A stretch of 13,405 bases of DNA from Sulfonitrofixus sp039714575. GTDB taxonomy: Bacteria; Campylobacterota; Campylobacteria; Campylobacterales; Sulfurimonadaceae. Under the pieces are notes generated by a model. It saw only the letters and a program-made list of their open reading frames with translations. It made no database searches and was not told the DNA's origin. Position 1 is the stretch's first letter; each line of letters begins with the position of its first letter. This document shows positions 8,317 to 13,405 of this stretch, piece by piece. The position numbers and the translations under genes are program-made. The stretch covers positions 1 through 13,405 of the forward strand of contig JBDLJE010000064.1 of the NCBI GenBank assembly GCA_039714575.1. The letters are read 5' to 3'.

Positions 8317-9281
8317 CGTTGGCTCTCTTGTTGTTGACATTTTCAGTCACTGTCATCCTTACACTTGCCATTCGTTACTATGCCCGTCACAAAGAGCTGC
8401 TTGACCATCCCAATGACCGCAGTTCTCATGTCACACCTACTCCCAAGGGCGGTGGTCTGGCGATCATTATCACCTTTTATGGTGCCCTGACCTATCTCTA
8501 TCTTCAAACCCAGGTCGATGCAAAACTCTTTTTCGCACTTCTCACCGCGTTGCCGGTGGTTCTTGTCAGCCTGATCGACGACATCTATCCACTCTCCGCC
8601 AAAATACGTTTTAGTGTTCAGCTTGTCAGTGCAGCTGCCGCACTCTACGTTTTGGGAGGCGTAAATTCGATCGACTTTATCTTGTTTAATCTCGATGGAG
8701 TATGGCTTAACGCTATTGCTCTTTTGGGCATTATCTGGATGACAAACCTCTATAACTTCCTGGATGGTATCGATGGCTACGCCGGCTCTCAAGCACTTTT
8801 TGCCGGTTTGGCGGCTTACCTTCTCTTTGGCAATGAAACGGCACTGTTGGTCGCTATAACTACTGCAGGTTTTTTAGTTTTTAATTGGCACAAAGCCTCT
8901 ATCTTCATGGGTGATGTCGGGAGTGCCCCGCTGGGCTTTATCTTTGCGATCTTTATGCTGTATGATGCAGGTACGCCAGACTTCTTGGGCTGGCTGATGC
9001 TGCTCTCACTCTTCTGGTTTGATGCGACACTCACACTTATACGTCGTGCGAAAAGAGGCGAAAAGCTGTCGCAAGCCCATAAAAAACATGCGTATCAGCG
9101 GCTGATCCAGGCCGGGTTCTCCCATGACAGAGTTGTTTTACTTGCGATGGGTCTCAATACAGTGATCTTTATCACTCTCTACCTGCTCCCGCAAAGTATC
9201 TACTTATATCTCTTTTTTGTGCTCTTAGTGGTATTATATACACTGACTAAACTCATCGACACCAAGAAGGCATTTGATTGA
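8313..9281 (+). CDS. Polyprenyl-phosphate glycosyl-1-phosphate transferase, WbpL/WecA-like
   Basis: A 322-residue integral membrane protein of the MraY/WecA family that transfers HexNAc-1-phosphate from a UDP-sugar to undecaprenyl phosphate, starting a lipid-linked glycan. About ten hydrophobic segments are present. Landmarks are DHPNDRSSHVTPTPKGGG (31-48), the cytoplasmic DD pair D89/D90 in LIDDIYPLS, NLYNFLDGIDGYAG (145-158), FMGDVGSAPLGF (198-209, with the catalytic-region D201) and a basic HKKHAYQRL loop (256-264). The RGEKLSQAHKKHAYQRL pattern is typical of the WbpL side of the family rather than E. coli WecA. WbpL accepts UDP-D-QuiNAc or UDP-D-FucNAc. This is a polytopic enzyme, unlike C. 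jejuni PglC, the monotopic transferase that primes bacillosamine glycans; no PglC-like gene is in the window. Overlaps the upstream gene as ATGA and the downstream gene as TTGA. Confidence 0.92.
   Translation: MTLALLLLTFSVTVILTLAIRYYARHKELLDHPNDRSSHVTPTPKGGGLAIIITFYGALTYLYLQTQVDAKLFFALLTALPVVLVSLIDDIYPLSAKIRFSVQLVSAAAALYVLGGVNSIDFILFNLDGVWLNAIALLGIIWMTNLYNFLDGIDGYAGSQALFAGLAAYLLFGNETALLVAITTAGFLVFNWHKASIFMGDVGSAPLGFIFAIFMLYDAGTPDFLGWLMLLSLFWFDATLTLIRRAKRGEKLSQAHKKHAYQRLIQAGFSHDRVVLLAMGLNTVIFITLYLLPQSIYLYLFFVLLVVLYTLTKLIDTKKAFD
9264..9270 (+). promoter_or_regulatory. Ribosome binding site for TTG start of the dehydratase
   Basis: AAGAAGG lies seven bases before TTG 9278. The next in-frame ATG (residue 44) would remove the first membrane helix, so the TTG is preferred. 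Confidence 0.65.
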
Positions 9282-11053
9282 ACCTCTTACGACCTAGTTT
9301 TGCAAAACGGCTGCTCTTTTTCTTACTCAGCGACCTGATTCTATTTTTCATCTCGCTGCAGCTGGCATATGCCCTGCGTTTTGACTTTGTCATCGAACCG
9401 CGTTTTATGGAAAACTTTGTCACAGTTTTTGTCTCACTTGCTCTAATTAAAGTCTTTTTCTTTTTTCTCTTTCGGGTCTACAACATCACCTGGCGTTTCT
9501 TTGGTCTGGATGATGCCATGAACCTTATCAAAGCCCACATAAGTGCCGCTGTCGTTTTTGGTCTTCTCTTTTATCTCTTTAATGAACTCTTTATACCGAT
9601 GCCCAGAAGCGTTATTGTCATCGATCTTTTTCTCTCGCTGATGTTGACTGGCGCCCTGCGCATCTCCAAGCGGGCTCTCTCTGAACAGCTTACAAAGGGT
9701 GGAAACAGACAGACCCTTATCATCGGTGTCAACCCAAAAACAAGCTCTGTTATCAAGAGTGCGTTCAACGATGAGCTGCACTATTTTCCTGTAGCCATTT
9801 TTGCACTGCTTAAAGAGAATGAGAGTGCTGTCAACACCTATATCAACAAGGTCAAGGTCTATGCATCGGCTGAACTTGAAGAGCAGATCAAAAAGCAGGG
9901 CATTACGGCTGCCATCATTACAGCCGATCTCTCGCAAAGTGATCTAAAAACTCTCTTTCAACGTCTAAAAGATGCCGGTATCGAAGAGATCAAACTTGCC
10001 AAGGTCTTGGGTTCACAGCATGAGAAGCTTGAAGACCTCTCCATTGAGGACCTGCTTGCCCGCCACCCTAAAGACCTTGACACCGACGCCATCGCTTCAT
10101 TTATCAAAGATAAAAACATACTTATTACCGGTGCAGGCGGCAGTATAGGCAGTGAGATCACTCAGCAGTGTCACCATTTTGGAGCAGCCTCGCTGACACT
10201 CGTAGACAACAGTGAATTCAACCTCTATCAGATCGCTGAGGAACTTCCGGAAGCAGTTCACGCACTCTATTCTGTCACCGACTACCAAAGCCTTGAGCAG
10301 CTCTTTTCAAGAGAGCATATCGACATCGTTATCCACGCTGCCGCATACAAACATGTACCGTTATGTGAAGAGAACATTGACATCGCCATCACCAACAATA
10401 TTATCGGTACAAAAAATGTGATCGATCTCAGCATCAAACACAAGGTGCCAAAAGTGGTCATCATCTCAACCGACAAAGCCGTTCGCCCGACCAATGTCAT
10501 GGGCACGACCAAGCGCATCGGCGAGCTTTATGCCCAAAATGTCGACAGCAAAGAGACCGAGATCGTTGCCGTACGTTTTGGTAATGTCTTGGGAAGCTCC
10601 GGCAGTGTCATCCCGAAATTCAAAAAGCAGATCGAGTCCGGCGGTCCGGTGACGGTGACAGACAAAGAGATGACCCGCTACTTTATGCTGATCCCCGAAG
10701 CGTGCCAGCTGGTCTTGCAGGCCGCTTCCATCGCCAAAGGAAACGAGCTCTTTATCCTCGACATGGGAGAGCCTGTCAAGATCTATGACCTTGCCCAGCA
10801 GATGATAAAGCTTTATGGTAAAGAGGATGAGATAGAGATCACTTTTAGCGGTCTTCGTCCGGGTGAGAAACTTTATGAAGAGCTGCTGATCGATGACAGT
10901 GAGAAAAAGACGGAGTACAGTTCGATCTTTATTGCCAATCCGACACACTACCCTATAGATAAACTGAAAAATGATCTAAAAGTACTAGTGGCTTCAGAGA
11001 ATAAACTAACGACTCTTCATAGGATAGTGCCTGAGTTTAATCACCAGTTATGA
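9278..11053 (+). CDS. UDP-GlcNAc 4,6-dehydratase, membrane-bound, WbpM/PglF family
   Basis: A 591-residue protein that should convert UDP-GlcNAc to UDP-2-acetamido-2,6-dideoxy-4-keto-hexose, the branch point to QuiNAc, FucNAc or bacillosamine sugars. Four hydrophobic segments occupy about residues 12-127. The first Rossmann-like domain (QTLIIGVNPKTSS, 145-157) lacks the usual GxGxxG. The catalytic domain begins ILITGAGGSIGSE (281-293) and contains HAAAYKHVP, STDKAVRPTNVMGTTKR (397-413), RFGNVLGSSGSVIP, MTRYFMLIPEA and LRPGEKLYEELL. T398-D399-K400 and M408-x3-K412 fit the family, in which Met replaces the usual catalytic Tyr. The start is TTG in a TTGA overlap with the upstream gene. It is the last gene of the operon. 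PglF in bacillosamine systems is equally close in architecture; the absence of pglE/pglD and the WbpV/WbpL-like neighbours favour a WbpM-type role. Confidence 0.93.
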   Translation: MNLLRPSFAKRLLFFLLSDLILFFISLQLAYALRFDFVIEPRFMENFVTVFVSLALIKVFFFFLFRVYNITWRFFGLDDAMNLIKAHISAAVVFGLLFYLFNELFIPMPRSVIVIDLFLSLMLTGALRISKRALSEQLTKGGNRQTLIIGVNPKTSSVIKSAFNDELHYFPVAIFALLKENESAVNTYINKVKVYASAELEEQIKKQGITAAIITADLSQSDLKTLFQRLKDAGIEEIKLAKVLGSQHEKLEDLSIEDLLARHPKDLDTDAIASFIKDKNILITGAGGSIGSEITQQCHHFGAASLTLVDNSEFNLYQIAEELPEAVHALYSVTDYQSLEQLFSREHIDIVIHAAAYKHVPLCEENIDIAITNNIIGTKNVIDLSIKHKVPKVVIISTDKAVRPTNVMGTTKRIGELYAQNVDSKETEIVAVRFGNVLGSSGSVIPKFKKQIESGGPVTVTDKEMTRYFMLIPEACQLVLQAASIAKGNELFILDMGEPVKIYDLAQQMIKLYGKEDEIEITFSGLRPGEKLYEELLIDDSEKKTEYSSIFIANPTHYPIDKLKNDLKVLVASENKLTTLHRIVPEFNHQL

Positions 11054-11064
11054 AAGAGCTGTCG

Positions 11065-11128
11065 TCCACGAATTACACAAATGACGCAGATTATTTTATA
11101 GATTCGTGTAATTTATGAAATTAGTGGA
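11065..11128. repeat. Inverted array of six 9-base units between convergent genes
   Basis: On the + strand, 11102-11128 reads as three adjacent 9-mers: ATTCGTGTA, ATTTATGAA, ATTAGTGGA. On the - strand, 11091 down to 11065 reads ATCTGCGTC, ATTTGTGTA, ATTCGTGGA. The arms are in exact register about a 10-base AT-rich spacer (11092-11101). Folded, 20 of 27 positions form Watson-Crick pairs and 2 form G-U pairs. Rough consensus is ATTYGTGKA. It fills most of the 91-base gap between the glycan operon and ilvD and has no U-tract at its edge, so it is not a standard terminator. Confidence 0.75.
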
Positions 11129-11137
11129 TAGAAACAG

Positions 11138-11159
11138 ACTGAACTTACAGTTCAGTTTT
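11138..11159 (+). terminator. Possible rho-independent terminator of the glycan operon
   Basis: ACTGAAC (11138-11144), a 5-base loop, and GTTCAGT (11150-11156) form a perfect 7-bp hairpin followed by TTTTA on the + strand. The stem has only three G-C pairs and the T run is short, so strength is doubtful. The ilvD stop codon (TAA read on the - strand, 11145-11147) lies in the loop. The - strand side lacks a good T run. Confidence 0.4.
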
Positions 11160-12830
11160 AAGAGCAGCACCGTTGGATGCATTTGAAACAAGTAGACTAT
11201 AACGCTTCAACCATTTAGACGGGATATCTTTTTTAACCGGCGTCCAGTGCAGACGGCGGCGTTCAAGCTCTTCACCATCAACATTGAGCTGCAGCAAGTG
11301 CGTATCGACATCAAGTTCGATCTCATCACCGTCTTCGATAAGAGCAATAAGACCACCTTCGGCAGCTTCAGGGCTAACATGACCGATACTTGCGCCACGC
11401 GTTGCTCCGGAGAAACGGCCGTCTGTTATAAGCGCAACGCTCTCTCCAAGACCCATCCCCATGATCAATGACGTCGGCGCAAGCATCTCCTGCATACCCG
11501 GTCCGCCTTTAGGCCCTTCGTAGCGAATAACAACAACGTTCCCTGCTTTGACCTTATGGCTCATGATCCCGGTGATCGCCTCTTGCTGCGAGTTGAAACA
11601 GATAGCTGTTCCTGTAAACTTGCGCATATTAGGGGTAATACCCGCTGTTTTAACAACCGCACCCTCTTCAGCAAGGTTTCCAAAAAGAATTGAGAGACCG
11701 CCGACAGGAGAGAAGGCATTTTCATTGGTATGGATGATGTTGGTATCTTTGATATCTGCATCTTTAATACGCTCGGCAAGTGTCTCACCCGTAACAGTCA
11801 TCGCATGTGCACGGAAAACGTCACCGCGTTTGCTGACCTCTTTCATAACGGCATTAACACCGCCCGCACGGTTGATGTCATCCATGTGAACAGTCGAAAG
11901 AGAAGGCGAGATCTTAGCGATGTGGGCTACCTGCTCACCGATCTTATTGATGTTGGTAATGTCAAACTCGACTTCAGCCTCTTTAGCGATAGAGAGAAGG
12001 TGCAGAACCGTGTTTGATGAACCGCCCATTGCCATGTCGATGACAAAAGCATTATTAATAGCATCTTCATTCAGGATGTTGCGCATCTTCCATTTCGGGT
12101 CTTCGCTCTTTGCCATCTCGACAATGCGTTTAGCCGCCACTTTGACCATCTCGATACGCTCCGGTGTCATCGCCAGAACCGTACCGTTACCCGGCAGTGC
12201 GACACCCATCGCTTCACACAGTGTGTTCATCGAGTTCGCCGTGAACATCCCTGAACATGAACCGCCGCTCGGGCACGCCTCGCACTCTATCTCATAAAGC
12301 TCTTCGTCCGTCATCTTGCCTTCAGCATGCTCACCAACCGCCTCGAACGCTGTTGCCAGGTCGATCGGTGTACCGTCCGCTTTATGACCCGCTTTCATCG
12401 GACCGCCGGAGACAAAGATAGTGGGAACATTGACGCGGAGTGAACCCATCAACATACCCGGAACGATCTTGTCACAGTTAGGAATACAGATAAGCGCGTC
12501 AAGCTTGTGTGCGTTCATCACCGTCTCTATAGAGTCAGCGATCAGCTCACGGGAAGGAAGAGAGTAGAGCATTCCGTCATGACCCATCGCGATCCCGTCA
12601 TCAACACCGATCGTGTTGAACTCAAACGGTACACCGCCTGCTTCACGAATGGCCTCTTTGACAATGCGTCCATACTCCTGCAGAAAGAAGTGCCCCGGAA
12701 TAATGTCGATGTGAGAGTTGGCTACACCGATAAAAGGCTTGTCGAAATCTTCGTCTTTAAGACCGGTTGCTCTCAAAAGTGAGCGGTGAGGTGTTTTGTC
12801 AAATCCTCTTTTAATAGTATCACTGCGCAT
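11145..12830 (-). CDS. ilvD: Dihydroxy-acid dehydratase
   Basis: A 561-residue IlvD/Edd family iron-sulfur dehydratase. It converts 2,3-dihydroxy-isovalerate and -3-methylvalerate to the keto acids that precede valine and isoleucine, in the cytoplasm. Landmarks are MRSDTIKRG, VANSHIDIIPGH (37-47), EFNTIGVDDGIAMGHDGMLYS spanning 70-90 with Mg ligand region D77/D78, CIPNCDK (115-121, cluster Cys C119, Asp120 and Lys121), ACPSGGSCSGMFTANSMN (185-202, cluster Cys C192), MAMGGSSNTVLHL, RYEGPKGGPGMQEM and TDGRFSGATRG. The first segment has IPGH rather than TPCN, the arrangement of E. coli IlvD with two rather than three conserved cluster cysteines in these positions. Length fits Campylobacter-type enzymes (about 558). 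The gene is convergent to the glycan operon and has higher GC than it. The ATG at 12830 has AGGG six bases upstream. A housekeeping gene with no visible defect. Confidence 0.97.
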   Translation of the reverse strand: MRSDTIKRGFDKTPHRSLLRATGLKDEDFDKPFIGVANSHIDIIPGHFFLQEYGRIVKEAIREAGGVPFEFNTIGVDDGIAMGHDGMLYSLPSRELIADSIETVMNAHKLDALICIPNCDKIVPGMLMGSLRVNVPTIFVSGGPMKAGHKADGTPIDLATAFEAVGEHAEGKMTDEELYEIECEACPSGGSCSGMFTANSMNTLCEAMGVALPGNGTVLAMTPERIEMVKVAAKRIVEMAKSEDPKWKMRNILNEDAINNAFVIDMAMGGSSNTVLHLLSIAKEAEVEFDITNINKIGEQVAHIAKISPSLSTVHMDDINRAGGVNAVMKEVSKRGDVFRAHAMTVTGETLAERIKDADIKDTNIIHTNENAFSPVGGLSILFGNLAEEGAVVKTAGITPNMRKFTGTAICFNSQQEAITGIMSHKVKAGNVVVIRYEGPKGGPGMQEMLAPTSLIMGMGLGESVALITDGRFSGATRGASIGHVSPEAAEGGLIALIEDGDEIELDVDTHLLQLNVDGEELERRRLHWTPVKKDIPSKWLKRYSLLVSNASNGAALKTEL

Positions 12831-12863
12831 GGAATACCCTTATAGTAGTTTATTAGTAACGCG

Positions 12864-12872
12864 ATTATAACA
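12864..12872 (-). promoter_or_regulatory. Extended -10 promoter of ilvD
   Basis: On the - strand TGTTATAAT (12872 to 12864) is a perfect extended -10 (TGnTATAAT). It would start transcription near 12857, giving a leader of about 27 bases. No -35 hexamer is seen at 16-18 bp, as is common for promoters in Campylobacterota. It is inferred from sequence only. Confidence 0.6.
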
Positions 12873-12931
12873 AAATATCGGCCTTGAATTTTAAACTTGC
12901 TGCTAAATTTGCAATTTCTTTGCTAAAACAC

Positions 12932-12960
12932 TTTACAAGTAAAAACTTTTTTGCTATACT
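12932..12960 (+). promoter_or_regulatory. Sigma70-type promoter of the tRNA operon
   Basis: TTTACA (12932-12937), a 17-base AT-rich spacer, and TATACT (12955-12960) differ from the consensus hexamers by one base each. Transcription would start near 12967, about 15 bases before tRNA-Gly. Two copies of TGCTAAA, 20 bases apart (12901 and 12921), sit just upstream; their role is unknown. Confidence 0.75.
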
Positions 12961-12981
12961 TCCGCCCTACAACGTCGGAGT

Positions 12982-13056
<75 letters not shown>

Positions 13057-13061
13057 TAAAG

Positions 13062-13103
13062 ACACTTTATATAACTTTCTATATAGAATCTTATATAAAG
13101 TGT
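13062..13103. repeat. 42-base near-perfect palindrome between tRNA-Gly and tRNA-Leu
   Basis: ACACTTTATATAA (13062-13074) and its exact reverse complement (13091-13103) flank TTCTATATAGAA (13077-13088), itself a palindrome with the same centre. Of 21 positions per arm, 19 pair; only 13075/13090 and 13076/13089 do not. There is no T run after it and tRNA-Leu follows 23 bases later, so a processing hairpin or a protein-binding palindrome is likelier than a terminator. Confidence 0.8.
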
Positions 13104-13126
13104 TTGACGATGTATATGGCAATTAT

Positions 13127-13213
13127 GCCCGGATGGCGAAATTGGTAGACGCAAGGGACTTAAAATCCCTCGGTGGTAACACTGTGCCGGTTCAAGTCCG
13201 GCTCCGGGCACCA
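13127..13213 (+). tRNA. tRNA-Leu (anticodon TAA)
   Basis: The acceptor GCCCGGA pairs with TCCGGGC. The anticodon stem AGGGA/TCCCT encloses CTTAAAA, giving anticodon TAA at 13161-13163. A long variable arm (about 13171-13185) marks a class II tRNA. T stem is GCCGG/CCGGC with loop TTCAAGT. Discriminator A and encoded CCA (13211-13213). Only one base separates it from tRNA-Cys. Confidence 0.97.
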
Positions 13214-13214
13214 T

Positions 13215-13288
13215 GGTGCCATCGCCAAGTGGTAAGGCCGCAGCCTGCAAAGCTGCTATCCCCGGTTCAAATCCGGGTGGCACCTCCA
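13215..13288 (+). tRNA. tRNA-Cys (anticodon GCA)
   Basis: The acceptor GGTGCCA pairs with TGGCACC. The anticodon stem GCAGC/GCTGC encloses CTGCAAA, giving anticodon GCA at 13247-13249. The T loop is TTCAAAT. The discriminator is T (U73), the identity base expected for tRNA-Cys, followed by encoded CCA (13286-13288). Confidence 0.97.
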
Positions 13289-13313
13289 CTCTTTTTACTG
13301 TTCACACTTACAT

Positions 13314-13402
13314 GGAGATCTGACAGAGTTGGTCGAATGTACCGGTCTTGAAAACCGGCGAGGGTCATACCTCCCAGGGTTCGAATCCCTGGGTCTCCAC
13401 CA
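13314..13402 (+). tRNA. tRNA-Ser (anticodon TGA)
   Basis: The acceptor GGAGATC pairs with GGTCTCC with one G-T wobble. The anticodon stem CCGGT/ACCGG encloses CTTGAAA, giving anticodon TGA at 13349-13351. The variable arm CGAGGGTCATACCTC is long, as expected for tRNA-Ser. The T loop is TTCGAAT. The discriminator is A rather than the G common in bacterial tRNA-Ser. CCA is encoded (13400-13402). The gene is complete, three bases from the window edge. Confidence 0.95.
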
Positions 13403-13405
13403 CTA

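Noticed and set aside
8343..8792. 149-codon open frame on the - strand inside the WbpL-like gene
   Set aside because: It is antisense to a gene with complete family motifs, shows no recognisable domain, and is explained by codon bias of the real gene.
9443..9937. 164-codon - strand open frame inside the dehydratase gene
   Set aside because: Low-complexity, K/E-rich and antisense to the membrane and linker part of a well supported gene; no start context or domain.
10466..10948. 160-codon - strand open frame inside the dehydratase gene
   Set aside because: Antisense to the conserved catalytic domain, so a shadow of that frame.
12901..12927. TGCTAAA direct repeat 20 bases apart as an operator
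   Set aside because: Only two 7-base copies in AT-rich DNA; spacing of two helical turns is suggestive but too weak to list as a feature.
13057..13126. Rho-independent terminator after tRNA-Gly
   Set aside because: The hairpin there is almost all A-T, has no following T run, and is followed by three more tRNAs with no obvious second promoter.

Overview
The window looks like chromosomal DNA of a Campylobacterota (epsilonproteobacterial) organism, probably a free-living Sulfurimonas/Sulfurovum-type relative rather than Campylobacter itself. The indications are an STT3/PglB-type single-subunit oligosaccharyltransferase inside a glycan operon, a short dihydroxy-acid dehydratase that reads like the Campylobacter enzyme, and a tRNA-Gly-Leu-Cys-Ser cluster. 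Base composition of the flanking genes (roughly 45-50% GC by eye) is higher than in Campylobacter jejuni. The genus is inference.

Region 1 (1-11053, + strand) is one very tight operon of nine genes. Every junction overlaps by 4 to 20 bases and there is no internal gap. In order: a polysaccharide-deacetylase-like protein cut by the left edge, two GT4 glycosyltransferases, a non-hydrolysing UDP-sugar 2-epimerase, a WbuB/WcaI-like GT4 transferase (GTG start), the oligosaccharyltransferase PglB (GTG start), a WbpV-like sugar-nucleotide dehydrogenase/epimerase, a WbpL/WecA-like polyprenyl-phosphate glycosyl-1-phosphate transferase, and a WbpM/PglF-like UDP-GlcNAc 4,6-dehydratase (TTG start). Together they would make a UDP-6-deoxy-HexNAc, load it on undecaprenyl phosphate, extend it with several sugars, and transfer the finished glycan to asparagine on periplasmic proteins. 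The flippase and other sugar-synthesis genes are not in the window. The bacillosamine genes pglE and pglD are also absent; a WbpV-WbpL-WbpM-like trio stands in their place, which suggests an N-glycan that does not start with diNAc-bacillosamine.

GC content changes inside pglB. From the left edge to about 6.65 kb the DNA is AT-rich (about 25-37% GC in sampled lines). From about 6.75 kb onward it is about 42-50%. The step falls where the membrane domain of PglB gives way to its soluble catalytic domain.

Region 2 (11054-11144) lies between convergent genes and holds an inverted array of 9-base units (three per arm) and a small terminator-like hairpin overlapping the ilvD stop codon.

Region 3 (11145-12830, - strand) is ilvD, the branched-chain amino-acid dihydroxy-acid dehydratase, with an extended -10 promoter just upstream.

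Region 4 (12870-13405, + strand) is a tRNA operon: Gly(GCC), Leu(TAA), Cys(GCA), Ser(TGA), all with encoded CCA, driven by a clear sigma70-type promoter. A 42-base near-perfect palindrome sits between tRNA-Gly and tRNA-Leu.

There is no gene-free stretch over 300 bases outside the tRNA cluster. I saw no CRISPR array, insertion sequence or prophage gene.
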